Origin: Treponema sp.
Lineage (GTDB): Bacteria > Spirochaetota > Spirochaetia > Treponematales > Treponemataceae
DNA: 64,000 nt
NCBI GenBank assembly: GCA_016286535.1
Contig: JAEESZ010000011.1
Coordinates: 1 to 64,000 of the forward strand
Reading direction: 5' to 3'
Below, in pieces: positions 1 through 8,971 of the stretch (its first letter is position 1; each line of letters starts with the position of its first letter). A program made the position numbers and the translations under genes. The notes below the pieces were generated by a model. The model ran no database searches, was not told the DNA's origin, and saw only the letters and a list, made by a program, of their open reading frames with translations.

Positions 1-564
1 CCTCTTGAAGAAGAAGCTGAAGAACTTCCTGAAGAAATAGAAGAAACACCAGCTGAAGAGGCCGCTGAAGAAGAAATCGAAGAGGCCGAAGAAGAATACG
101 AGGCTATCGTACTTATTCCTGCTGGTCCAAACACCTCTGTTGCTCCATCTTTTGATTACGAAGAAGACGAAGTTGAACAGCTTGAAGAAGAAGTTTCTGC
201 AGTTGAAGAAGTAGAAAAAGTTGAGGAAGTAAAAGAAGTTGAAATTACTAAAGAAATAAAGACTGAAGAAAGTCCAAAAGAAAAGAATGTGTCTAAATCA
301 ATAGAAAAACACATGGTAAAGAGTTTGAACGATCTTGAAAGCGGAAAATATTACATCCAGATTGCAGTCTTAAAGGATCAGGCAAATATTCAGGCTATCC
401 TTGATGCATATGGAAACAATTATCCTGTAACAATTGTTCCACTTTCAAGTAAAACTGCCTACCAGATTTTAATTGGACCAGTTTCAATGGATGAATATGG
501 TGTAATCCTTAACCGCTTCAAATCATACGGTTATAAGGATGCCTTCCTTAGAAAAATAAAATAA
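1..564 (+). CDS. SPOR-domain protein, 5' truncated by the window edge
   Basis: The frame is open from base 1 to a TAA ending at 564, so the gene starts before the window. The first roughly 95 codons encode a Glu-rich, Val/Pro-containing acidic low-complexity stretch. The last roughly 75 residues look like a SPOR domain: a YYIQIAVLKD-type first strand and a YQILIGPVS second strand, followed by a short helix. SPOR domains bind denuded peptidoglycan at septa and are usually carried by membrane-anchored or exported proteins; the anchor would lie upstream and cannot be seen. An internal GTG at 289 is an unlikely start, because the acidic linker upstream is in the same frame. A hairpin terminator follows. 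Domain call is good; specific role unknown. Confidence 0.8.
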   Translation, partial: PLEEEAEELPEEIEETPAEEAAEEEIEEAEEEYEAIVLIPAGPNTSVAPSFDYEEDEVEQLEEEVSAVEEVEKVEEVKEVEITKEIKTEESPKEKNVSKSIEKHMVKSLNDLESGKYYIQIAVLKDQANIQAILDAYGNNYPVTIVPLSSKTAYQILIGPVSMDEYGVILNRFKSYGYKDAFLRKIK

Positions 565-581
565 GCCCTTACTTAGGGAAG

Positions 582-635
582 AAAAAAAGCTTTTGCCTGT
601 AGTAATGCTGCAGAGCAGAAGCTTTTTCTTTTTTA
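582..635 (+). terminator. Rho-independent terminator after SPOR gene
   Basis: An A-run and AAGCTTTTGC arm pair with GCAGAAGCTT, followed by a T-rich run at 621-634. It lies 20-70 bases after the SPOR gene stop and before the addB promoter. Confidence 0.75.
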
Positions 636-645
636 AACTACTTTC

Positions 646-680
646 TTTAAAAGCAAAAAATTAAATGCTATAATTTAATA
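646..680 (+). promoter_or_regulatory. addB promoter, predicted leaderless
   Basis: TTTAAA at 646-651, 17 bp, then TGC-TATAAT (hexamer 669-674, with an extended -10 TG), then 6 bases to the addB ATG at 681. There is no Shine-Dalgarno. The predicted transcription start coincides with the start codon. Confidence 0.6.
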
Positions 681-3530
681 ATGAGCGTAAAAAAAATCAG
701 TCCAAATCAGATTAGTGAAATTATAGTTAATAATATAAAAAATCCTGATATAGTTTTTGTTTTTTCTACAGATATTTCTGCTTCTACATGGGCAGAATGG
801 ACTGTAATAAACAGCGAAAAAACCGGGGTAAAGACAGTTTCTCTGAATCGTTTTATTGCATGGGATGATTTTAAGCGCCAGTTTGTAAGCGCAAACGTTC
901 AGGGAAAACAGGCAATCCCTTCTTTGCTTAGAAAAATCTTTGTTTACGATTTAATTTTTCAAAACAGTCAGCAGGCAGCCCTGGGAAAGCCGCTTTTAAA
1001 AAGTCTTATAAATCCTCTTTATGCACAAAAAGGCTATTCTTTTGCAGACTGGCTTTCAAGAATTATTCCTTCTCTTAAGCTTTTACACGACCGCACACAG
1101 GAAATTGTAAAATTAAACCCGGATTTTTGTGACCAGGAAGATTTAGATTATGAGTTTATTTATCAAAAATATAAAGACTTCCTTGGTGATGAGTTTTTTG
1201 AGCCTTCCTGGCTAAAGCCCGATTTTTCTGCCATAGAAAAAGAATTCTTTGTATTTTATCCCGAACAGTTTACAGATTTTCTTGATTTCTGTCCTTTGCT
1301 GGAAGGCCTTCCTTCAGTAACGCTATTTGAAAATACAATTTCGCTTAAATCTCCTGTAGTTTATAAATATCCAAACGCAAGAAAGGAATTACGTCATAGT
1401 CTTTTATATATAAGAGATAAGGTAAACTCAAGCGGGGGAACAATTTCCTATGAGGATTTTGCCTATACGGTTGCGGGCCTGGAAGAAATCCTTCCTTATG
1501 TAGAGCGGGAATTTAACAGATATTGTATTCCTTATGTTCTAAGAACTGGTAAATCTTATACCCGGAATTCTGCAGGTTCAATTTTTGAAAACCTTCAGCA
1601 ATGTAAAAAAAATAATTTTTCATATGAATCAGTCAGAGCTCTTTTGCTTAATACCTACATTCCCTGGAAAGACAAGGCTTTAAACGAGAGTCTTATAAGG
1701 AAAGGCTGTGATTATCACTGTATCTGTAATTACGAAAAGGGAAGGGAAAGAGACATATGGATTCTTGCCCTGAAACAAAGTAAAGAAAACGAAAAAGAAT
1801 TAGCTTTATACCAGAAGTTAAGAAAAAGTGTGGAATGCATTTGTGATGCATCAGATTTTGCCTCCATAAAAAAAGCCTGGATTTTATTCAAACAGGATTT
1901 TTTAATTGATGATGACTTTTCTCTTGCTGCAAATAATATTTTAAGTTCCTGCATTGTTTTACTGGACGAATTGATAAGCATTGAGAAAGATTTTATAAGC
2001 CAGAGAAATCTTAATGTTATATCTCCTTTTGACTTTTTCTTGAATGAATTAAGAAATAAGAAGTATACACCACAGCAGAATCAGTCTGGAGTAAACATTT
2101 TTGACTATAAGGTAGCTGCCTCTGCCGCTTTTAAATATAACATTGTAATTAACTGTACTCAAAATGCACTTACAGTTTCCAACAGTCTTTTTTCATTTCT
2201 GACCAGTCAGAAAAGGGAAGCCCTTGGTATAAAAGATTCGGATTATGCAAGCAATGTTTATATTGATTTGTATAATAAATTTGAAAATACAATTTTTACC
2301 TGCAGTGAAGAAGCTTTTGACGGTTTCTCAATTCCGCACAATTATTTCAAGGTAGAAAAAAAATCTCCTTTTGAAAAACTTGAAAACAGCGATTTTATAA
2401 GGGCAGAAAAAAACTGGTTTCTGGAAGAAAGTCTTGTTCCGGATGAAATTTCAGATAATCAAAAAATGCAGTTTAATAAGTGGAAAGAAAGTTCTGATTT
2501 TTCCAAGACCCTCAAAAAATCTTCAGAAAACAAAGAATTAAGCAGACTGATTGATTATAAAATTAATACAGAAAGATCCAGAAATGGCGGTCAGTTTCCA
2601 AAAATCACCCAAAGCGATTTGAATGACTTTTTTCCTTGTTCCCGCAACTGGATTTTTAAAAAAGTTTTGCAGCTCAAGGAAGATTCTCTTGAAACCTCCC
2701 TTCTTGATAATTTTACTAAGGGAAACATATGTCATAAAAGTCTGGAAATCTTATTTAAAGAATTAAAAGAGACCATGATTTTTCTTCCTGTTTATTCTGA
2801 GCCGGATTTTGATGCGGATATATATAGCCTTGTTGACCGGTCAGTAGAAATGGCAATACATTCACGGGAATTTGATTATTATAAAAGCCCCCTTTCTTTA
2901 CAGGTGCTTGAGTCACAAAAAGAAGATTTTAAGAAGATTATAATAGCCTTTTTAAAGCGCTTTTGTGCAGATGAAGAAAATAAAGGTTATGGCGGCTGTA
3001 GAATTCTTTCTGTTGAAGAATGGCTGGAATATAAAGATCAATCCACCTTATTTGGTATTTCAGGAAAGATTGACTGCATATTGAAAGATCCTGATGGAAA
3101 GATAATAATTGTAGATTATAAAAGTTCAAGTCTTCCAAGTGCGAAAGCCTGCTGGCTGGATATAAATACTATGACTCTTGGCAATTTTCAGTGTGCTACT
3201 TATGTATATTTGTATGATTATAATAACTTACTTTCAGATGATAAAATGAAGATGATTTTCACGGCAATTGAACCTTCATCAAAAAATAAAGAGACAACAG
3301 CCGTTGATGATGATAATGAACAAAAGAATCTTGAAAACTTCTGGCCAACCATAACCCTTCTTAAAGAATACACTGAATGTTTTGAAAAGAAAATAACAGA
3401 AGGAAAACTTGTGCCTGATTCATCATCAGACTGCAGATTAGACAGGGTAAATGTTTTAACAAATTGTAAAAACTGTTCCTTTAATTCAATCTGCCGTACT
3501 AGCTATAGCCTGGCCGGCCATAAAATTTAA
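681..3530 (+). CDS. addB: AddB-type helicase/nuclease subunit
   Basis: 949 aa, the second subunit of an AddAB (RexAB) double-strand-break resection complex in the cytoplasm. The C-terminal third carries a RecB-type PD-(D/E)XK nuclease: His685 in GNICHKSLE, Asp798 in GKIDCIL, and Asp812-Tyr-Lys814 in IVDYKSS. Four cysteines fit the AddB iron-sulfur staple: Cys653 (FFPCSRNW) before the nuclease core and Cys929-x2-Cys932-x5-Cys938 at the C-terminus. No Walker A loop is visible in the N-terminal helicase-like region, so its ATPase site is probably degenerate. The stop lies 11 bp before addA, which fits an addBA operon. Function is inferred from these motifs and the partner gene. Confidence 0.88.
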   Translation: MSVKKISPNQISEIIVNNIKNPDIVFVFSTDISASTWAEWTVINSEKTGVKTVSLNRFIAWDDFKRQFVSANVQGKQAIPSLLRKIFVYDLIFQNSQQAALGKPLLKSLINPLYAQKGYSFADWLSRIIPSLKLLHDRTQEIVKLNPDFCDQEDLDYEFIYQKYKDFLGDEFFEPSWLKPDFSAIEKEFFVFYPEQFTDFLDFCPLLEGLPSVTLFENTISLKSPVVYKYPNARKELRHSLLYIRDKVNSSGGTISYEDFAYTVAGLEEILPYVEREFNRYCIPYVLRTGKSYTRNSAGSIFENLQQCKKNNFSYESVRALLLNTYIPWKDKALNESLIRKGCDYHCICNYEKGRERDIWILALKQSKENEKELALYQKLRKSVECICDASDFASIKKAWILFKQDFLIDDDFSLAANNILSSCIVLLDELISIEKDFISQRNLNVISPFDFFLNELRNKKYTPQQNQSGVNIFDYKVAASAAFKYNIVINCTQNALTVSNSLFSFLTSQKREALGIKDSDYASNVYIDLYNKFENTIFTCSEEAFDGFSIPHNYFKVEKKSPFEKLENSDFIRAEKNWFLEESLVPDEISDNQKMQFNKWKESSDFSKTLKKSSENKELSRLIDYKINTERSRNGGQFPKITQSDLNDFFPCSRNWIFKKVLQLKEDSLETSLLDNFTKGNICHKSLEILFKELKETMIFLPVYSEPDFDADIYSLVDRSVEMAIHSREFDYYKSPLSLQVLESQKEDFKKIIIAFLKRFCADEENKGYGGCRILSVEEWLEYKDQSTLFGISGKIDCILKDPDGKIIIVDYKSSSLPSAKACWLDINTMTLGNFQCATYVYLYDYNNLLSDDKMKMIFTAIEPSSKNKETTAVDDDNEQKNLENFWPTITLLKEYTECFEKKITEGKLVPDSSSDCRLDRVNVLTNCKNCSFNSICRTSYSLAGHKI

Positions 3531-3541
3531 GGGAGCAGAAA

Positions 3542-6500
3542 ATGGAAAGATTAATAGATAAATATCCTTATTTAAAAGCCCTGGAGCATCCCTTAGATGA
3601 ACAGCAGTTAAAGGTTTGCTGCCGTACAGATAATACAATTGTTGCTGCAGGAGCAGGTTCCGGAAAAACTCAGGTACTGGCAACCCGTTTTGCCTGGCTT
3701 GTAATGGAAAAAGGGATTCCTGCTTCAAAAATCCTGACTTTAACTTATACAAAAAAAGCCGCAGCAGAAATGTATTCAAGAATTTATGATACTCTGAATA
3801 AATTTGCCACAGAGGAAGGAATAGTAATTGGAAACAAGCAGAGACTGAATGCTCAAATGGCTCTTGCGGATTTTGCAAATGTTCACATTCAGACTCTTGA
3901 TTCTTATTGTGGTTCAATTCTTCGCATGGCTGCCAACCGCTACGGAATAAGACCGGATTTTACTTCCGGTTCCAGCGATGCAAGAAAAAATGCAGAAGAT
4001 TTAGCCCTGCCATTTATACTTAAAAACCGTAATAATATTGGAATTCAGCATTTTGCAAAGCCTGGAATGCTGCAGGATTTTAGCAGTAATGTTTTTGCAA
4101 AAATTATAAGTCAATATACGACTCTGGCAAGTCCACCCGATATTTTTTCTATAAATCTTATAAATCAATGTGTAAAAGTTCAGGATGAGTGGAACCTGAA
4201 TATCAGAAAGTTTGAAAAATCCCTTTCTGCTATTTTAGATTATATAAATGAACATGCAGCTGATTTTTACTCAGATGAGTCAAAAAGAGAGCAGTATGAT
4301 AACCTTATCCAGTTACTGGATAATAAAGACTATTTATTTAAGGAAATTCCGGAAGAAAACTTTATTTATAAGGATGATAATGAATTAAAGTCTTACCTTA
4401 TTCTTTTTGAAAGTTTTTTAAAGGAATGGTCTGACTTCAAATTAAGAGATTTACGAAGAAAAGATTTTATAAAAGGTCTTAAGGAGATGATTAAAGAAAG
4501 TCAGGAAGGCTTTACAGCTTTATTTTTAAGTCTTATAGCCTTTATTAAAGATCTCCCTTACATAAAGGAACTCTGCCTATTACTCCAGAACTTTCTACAG
4601 GAAATTAATGATGCCAAAAGAGCCTCCGGAGCTTTAGAGTTTAGTGACATTTCTGAACTGGCCCTTAAAATCTTAATTGAACAGAAAGATATTCGTAAGC
4701 AGGAAAAAAATGCCTTCGATAAAATAATGATCGATGAATTCCAGGACAATAATGGTAAAAACAGAGATTTGCTCTTCCTGCTTTCGGAAGCAGAAGGCGA
4801 GGAAGATTTAAAATATCAGCCTTTTTCTAAAGAACCTGTTACTAAAAGAATTGTAAAAGATAAATTGTTCTTTGTAGGAGATGAAAAACAATCTATTTAC
4901 AAATTCCGCGGTGCAGATGTTGCCGTATTTAATGAATTAAAAAAGGATCTTGCAGAAATAAACGGCCCGGAATCCTTTTTACAGATGATTTACAATTACA
5001 GGTCGGTTCCAGAACTTCTTTCATCTTTTAATATTCTCTTTGGCGGTTATGCAATAAAAGACGGTCAGTGGACTGATGCTGCCTATAATTCTATTTTCTT
5101 AAAGGAATCTGATAAGTACTACGAAGCCTTGTATCCTTTGTCTGCAGTAGCAAAGTTTGTAAATACAGAGCATGAAGAAGAAAAACCAGTTGCCCTTAAT
5201 AAGGCGAATATAAAAACTCACCTTAAACTGCTAAAAATAACAACTGAATTTATGGATGCGGTTTCAAATAATGAGATTCTTTCAAAAGAAAATCAGATAA
5301 TGTACTCAATTGCAAGACAAATCTATGAGCTGCACACTAAGAAAAATATAGATTATTCAAAAATTGCTATTCTGGATAAATCCAGGGCAAAGCGTTCTTA
5401 TTTAACTTCCTGGCTTGAACGTTTTAATATTCCCTATAATCTTGATGCCCAGGCCTATATTTTTAGTGAAGCTCCGGTAAATGATATTTATAATTTTTTC
5501 CGTCTTTGTGTTTATCCTTCCGATAAAAAAGCTTTTGCTTCTTTTATCTGTTCTCCTTTTACAGGGCTTGTTGAAGCTGACCTGGAAAAAATCCTTGCGG
5601 TTTCAATAGATTACGAAAATCCTGATTTTGTTTTTAATGCATTTGATTCTTCTTATGACGAAAAAATCAAAGATATTTTTGAGGAAGATTCTGTTGAATA
5701 TAAACGCTACTTTGCGGCAAAAGACTTTTTTACTCAAAAGCAGGAGCTGGTATTAGCACAGGAAATTACAAAAAGCCTTACCATGCTCTGGTATGACTGC
5801 GGCTATTACTATGAAAGCATCTTAAATAAAAATTTAAATATTTTTGAAGAACAGTATGATTTACTTTTTGAAATTGCCCGCACTGCAGATTTAGATGGCA
5901 AAGGTCTTGCCTGGTTTATAGATGAACTTGCCATAATTAAAGAGAATGAAAAAAGAGCCACATCATCAGAAAGTTCTGATTTAAATACCAAAGAGGTTTC
6001 TTATCCACTTGAAAGAAGTTCTGCCGTTAAGGTTATGACAATTCATAAGAGTAAGGGCTTACAGTTTGATTATGTTTTTGTCCTGGGTTGTATTGTTCAG
6101 CCTAATTCAGAAAAAAGCAGTGATTTTTATTATGATGAAGATTTTGGAGTTTCCTTTACGCCTGAAAAGGGAGTAAGAAATTACTTTTTTGACAGATTAA
6201 AGAATCTTTCTGCAGAAAAAGAAAGTGCAGAACTGCGAAGGGTAATTTATGTTGCGGCAACCAGAGCTGTAAAAGAATTGTATTTTTATGGTCATTTTAA
6301 GCTTACAAAAGCTGAAGACAGCACAAAGATGGATTTATTTTTTACTCCAATCATCGAACAGTTTTATCCTGATTATACAAAAAAGGAATTTACTAAGGAT
6401 TATGCAGAAAATGCCCCATTTGACCTGGAAATTCTTTCCTGGGTAGCTGCAAGCGTTTATAAGGACACAAATTCCTTTGATATAGATTGTCTGCGTAAGT

Positions 6501-7180
6501 TAAAAATTGAAAAGGCAGAAAAATGGATTGAAAAGGCTAAGGTTATTACTAAGCCTGAACTGGAATCAAAGCGCCTTAGTCCAAGTTCTTTAGAAATGGA
6601 ATATGACGCAGATAAGGCCAGGGAGTTTAAGAACAGCCATGGTGAATTAAAGGATTTGTATCCCGAAATAGATAAAATAATAGAAAAATATAAATCTGTA
6701 TTTTCCTTTAGTGATTTTGGAACTCTTGTTCATTTTTATCTTGAAAAGACTGTTAAAAATCAGTCTGAAGAAGAGATATTTTTTGATGCAAAAAAAATGA
6801 TGAAAAAGCTGGGCGAAAAAGATCAGGAGATTTTACATAAAATCTGTATTTCTGTATGTAAAACCTTTATGCTCAGTAAGGCTGGTAAAGCCCTTCTTCT
6901 TGCAAAAGAAAAAGGTCTTGAATACTCTGCCGAGCATGAGTTTAAGTCTTTTAAGGATGGAAAAGTCATAACCGGAGCTATAGACTTGTATTTTCAAAAC
7001 GAAGATTCTTCAATTACAATTGTAGACTATAAAACTGACCATGTTATAAATGAAGAAGTATATAAAGAACAGCAGCTTTGTTATAAAAATGCCGTGTGTG
7101 ACTTATATAATTTACCTGAGGAAAAGGTAAATTGTCTTCTTTATTATATAAGATATGACTTACTCGTTAATGTGGGGTAG
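3542..7180 (+). CDS. addA: AddA-type ATP-dependent helicase/nuclease
   Basis: 1212 aa UvrD/Rep-superfamily helicase with a C-terminal nuclease, the motor subunit of AddAB. Visible motifs in order: Walker A AAGAGSGKT (about residues 35-43), motif II IDEFQ (Asp398-Glu399), GDEKQSIYKFRGA (about 446-458), motif V-like IHKSKGLQF (about 834-842), the motif VI region RRVIYVAATRA, then the RecB-type nuclease with GTLVHFYLEKT, GAIDLYF and VDYKTD (Asp1162, Lys1164). Length matches AddA/RecB-type proteins. GGGAG before the ATG is a good ribosome site. The 3' end overlaps the convergent gene at 7160-7732 by 21 bp with no terminator between. It should act with RecA (40285-41427) in recombination repair. 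Confidence 0.92.
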   Translation: MERLIDKYPYLKALEHPLDEQQLKVCCRTDNTIVAAGAGSGKTQVLATRFAWLVMEKGIPASKILTLTYTKKAAAEMYSRIYDTLNKFATEEGIVIGNKQRLNAQMALADFANVHIQTLDSYCGSILRMAANRYGIRPDFTSGSSDARKNAEDLALPFILKNRNNIGIQHFAKPGMLQDFSSNVFAKIISQYTTLASPPDIFSINLINQCVKVQDEWNLNIRKFEKSLSAILDYINEHAADFYSDESKREQYDNLIQLLDNKDYLFKEIPEENFIYKDDNELKSYLILFESFLKEWSDFKLRDLRRKDFIKGLKEMIKESQEGFTALFLSLIAFIKDLPYIKELCLLLQNFLQEINDAKRASGALEFSDISELALKILIEQKDIRKQEKNAFDKIMIDEFQDNNGKNRDLLFLLSEAEGEEDLKYQPFSKEPVTKRIVKDKLFFVGDEKQSIYKFRGADVAVFNELKKDLAEINGPESFLQMIYNYRSVPELLSSFNILFGGYAIKDGQWTDAAYNSIFLKESDKYYEALYPLSAVAKFVNTEHEEEKPVALNKANIKTHLKLLKITTEFMDAVSNNEILSKENQIMYSIARQIYELHTKKNIDYSKIAILDKSRAKRSYLTSWLERFNIPYNLDAQAYIFSEAPVNDIYNFFRLCVYPSDKKAFASFICSPFTGLVEADLEKILAVSIDYENPDFVFNAFDSSYDEKIKDIFEEDSVEYKRYFAAKDFFTQKQELVLAQEITKSLTMLWYDCGYYYESILNKNLNIFEEQYDLLFEIARTADLDGKGLAWFIDELAIIKENEKRATSSESSDLNTKEVSYPLERSSAVKVMTIHKSKGLQFDYVFVLGCIVQPNSEKSSDFYYDEDFGVSFTPEKGVRNYFFDRLKNLSAEKESAELRRVIYVAATRAVKELYFYGHFKLTKAEDSTKMDLFFTPIIEQFYPDYTKKEFTKDYAENAPFDLEILSWVAASVYKDTNSFDIDCLRKLKIEKAEKWIEKAKVITKPELESKRLSPSSLEMEYDADKAREFKNSHGELKDLYPEIDKIIEKYKSVFSFSDFGTLVHFYLEKTVKNQSEEEIFFDAKKMMKKLGEKDQEILHKICISVCKTFMLSKAGKALLLAKEKGLEYSAEHEFKSFKDGKVITGAIDLYFQNEDSSITIVDYKTDHVINEEVYKEQQLCYKNAVCDLYNLPEEKVNCLLYYIRYDLLVNVG

Positions 7181-7732
7181 GGCTCTCTTTTTTACATATT
7201 TTGGGGCCTTGTAATCTATCCACCAGCCGCCGTCGTAAAAGCCATTGGTATTGGCTGTCGGAGTCAGAAAAATAACTTTTGTAGGATTCTCTGTATTGTA
7301 ATAAAAGATATTGCTTTCCCATTGAAAAGCTTGGTCTTTTTTATCATCCGGTAATTCAAAAAGATTAGTTTTGTCGGAAGGTGTATAAAAAGATATTTTA
7401 TATTTTCCCTTTTTAAGATTTAAGTGCATGGCCATTCCGCCCGAAAGATAATATTTTCCCTGGTAGTAATTTGCAATATCAGGAATATCAATCCATTCGT
7501 AAGTGGCTTTTATAGCAGAGTAGGTTACGTCATTGTCTTCCATATCAAGAACCCGAAGATAGCAGCGGACATCATTGATATCGCCATTATTCTGGGGCCG
7601 GTAAATGATAAGTTCCCAGGAAGGAAACGTTACGTCCTGGGAAGTTACAGGCTCCGAAAATAAAAGAAGGCTAAAGAAAAATTGAGTAAAGAATAAAAAT
7701 AGAATGACTGAAATTTTCTTTTTTATTTTCAT
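7160..7732 (-). CDS. Exported hypothetical protein
   Basis: 190 aa. A strong N-terminal signal peptide: a KIKKK basic start, a long hydrophobic core (ISVILFLFFTQFFFSLLLF) and a likely cleavage after the SEP region. There is no lipobox cysteine. The mature part is rich in aromatic residues and looks beta-rich (SWELIIYRPQ, YEWIDIPDIANYY, WESNIFYYN). I recognise no family. It lies directly downstream of the TPR gene at 7740-8693 (7 bp gap), so the two are probably cotranscribed. It ends inside the addA coding sequence on the opposite strand. Confidence 0.7.
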   Translation of the reverse strand: MKIKKKISVILFLFFTQFFFSLLLFSEPVTSQDVTFPSWELIIYRPQNNGDINDVRCYLRVLDMEDNDVTYSAIKATYEWIDIPDIANYYQGKYYLSGGMAMHLNLKKGKYKISFYTPSDKTNLFELPDDKKDQAFQWESNIFYYNTENPTKVIFLTPTANTNGFYDGGWWIDYKAPKYVKKRALPHINE

Positions 7733-7739
7733 AAAAAAT

Positions 7740-8693
7740 CTAGTCTTCGCTAACTGGCTCTAACAGATTGATAAGATCTGAAGATTCTAATGTTTCTAAT
7801 TGTCTTTTTGCCATGCTGCTATATTCCTCATCTGAAGATTGTTCAAGTAATTTATAATACTTTATGGCTTCTTCTGTTTCACCAAGATTTTTACAAACAT
7901 AAGCAAGATTTGTAAGAATTATCATATCTGAATTATCAAGTTCATAACCGCCCTTAAAATATTCTTTTGCAGCTTTTAAGTCATTGGAATAGATGCAGCA
8001 TATGGCAGTATCATTATATGCAACAGGATTTTTAGGAAAATACTTTATAAATGCAAGTGATAAGTCTTTTGCATATTTTATTGAATCTTCGGATTTTTCA
8101 GATAACCAGTCTAAAATATATTCATGCATTGATGATTCAAAATCTACACCGGCTTTTTTTGCAGGAGTATTATTTGACCACAGCCAGTTTGATTTATTTT
8201 TTTTGTTTAACTCAAATACATTTTTTAGTAATTCGCATTGATTTTTATAATCCTTTATTAAGGAATATAAATGAGCCTTTCCAAAATACATATCAAGCCG
8301 TTTAGGATTATATGAAAGACCTTTATCGATATATTCGAAAGCTTTTAAACATAAATCATCATCATATTCAATTTCTGAATAAATATATATATCGTCACCG
8401 CTGTCATTATGTCCTACCATATATTCACCATCGAAATTATCCGGTAAGAAAGTTTCTAGATGCATTTGTTCTTGAGATGCCTGCATAATATACATATTAA
8501 AATAACATACATATAATTCAGGATCTTTCTTGTTTTTCTTTTCCCAGGCTTCCAGGAATTCTGCAGCTTCTTCCTGATTATCAGACTCCCATAAATTCCA
8601 GAATGTTTCTGAGTTACTTTCTGCGAATATTAAATTAAATGCAAACAATAATGAAAATAAAACAATTAAACTTTTTTTCAATTTTTTCTCCAT
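7740..8693 (-). CDS. Exported TPR-repeat protein
   Basis: 317 aa from the chosen ATG at 8693. The frame also opens at an ATG at 8735, but the internal start gives a clean signal peptide (MEKKLKKSLIVLFSLLFAF, cleavage near FAES) and the extra 14 residues would spoil it. Neither start has a clear ribosome site; a TATAAT lies at 8759-8764. The mature protein has a Trp/Glu-rich N-terminal part and several TPR-like helix pairs (AFEYIDKGLSYNPKRLDMYF; AKEYFKGGYELDNSDMIIL; AIKYYKLLEQSSDEEYSSM). TPRs suggest a periplasmic protein-interaction scaffold. Specific role unknown. Confidence 0.72.
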   Translation of the reverse strand: MEKKLKKSLIVLFSLLFAFNLIFAESNSETFWNLWESDNQEEAAEFLEAWEKKNKKDPELYVCYFNMYIMQASQEQMHLETFLPDNFDGEYMVGHNDSGDDIYIYSEIEYDDDLCLKAFEYIDKGLSYNPKRLDMYFGKAHLYSLIKDYKNQCELLKNVFELNKKNKSNWLWSNNTPAKKAGVDFESSMHEYILDWLSEKSEDSIKYAKDLSLAFIKYFPKNPVAYNDTAICCIYSNDLKAAKEYFKGGYELDNSDMIILTNLAYVCKNLGETEEAIKYYKLLEQSSDEEYSSMAKRQLETLESSDLINLLEPVSED

Positions 8694-8780
8694 AAGCGCA
8701 TCTGTCAGCTTTGTTAATAGAACAATCACATACATTTCTTATAATTACAACTGTAAATATTATACAATCTTTTTTGGGCA

Positions 8781-8812
8781 AAAAAAAACCTTCCTGAATT
8801 AGGAAGGTTTTA
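8781..8812 (-). terminator. Terminator of tRNA-Asp
   Basis: On the minus strand AAACCTTCCT and AGGAAGGTTT form a 10-bp stem with a 5-base loop, followed by a T-run, just past the 3' end of the tRNA. Confidence 0.85.
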
Positions 8813-8813
8813 G

Positions 8814-8887
8814 CGCGAGCGGCGGGGCTCGAACCCGCGATCTCCGGCGTGACAGGCCAGCGCGATAACCAGCTTCGCTACGCCCGC
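8814..8887 (-). tRNA. tRNA-Asp (GTC)
   Basis: Read on the minus strand. Acceptor arms GCGGGCG and CGCTCGC pair over 7 bp (one G-U). The anticodon loop CTGTCAC gives anticodon GTC, and the T-arm is GCGGGTTCGAACCCCGC-like. 74 nt with discriminator G. CCA is not encoded (CTA follows), so it is added enzymatically. Confidence 0.95.
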
Positions 8888-8898
8888 GTGATGTTGTT

Positions 8899-8927
8899 AT
8901 ATTATATTAAACACGGATTTGTGTCAA
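8899..8927 (-). promoter_or_regulatory. Promoter of tRNA-Asp
   Basis: On the minus strand a perfect TTGACA (8922-8927) is followed by 17 bp and TAATAT (8899-8904), about 12 bases before the tRNA 5' end. A TATAAT overlaps at 15-bp spacing. Confidence 0.65.
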
Positions 8928-8971
8928 TCACTTGATGCAAAAAAATTAAAAAAAAATTAAATTTTTTTTGA

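Noticed and set aside
289..564. GTG at 289 as the start of a 91-codon gene
   Set aside because: The same frame is open back to base 1 with an acidic linker typical of SPOR proteins, so this is an internal codon.
3486..3917. 143-codon open frame antisense to addB/addA
   Set aside because: Lies over clear addB and addA motifs, has Gln/Leu/Cys-rich composition typical of a reverse-frame shadow, and no ribosome site.
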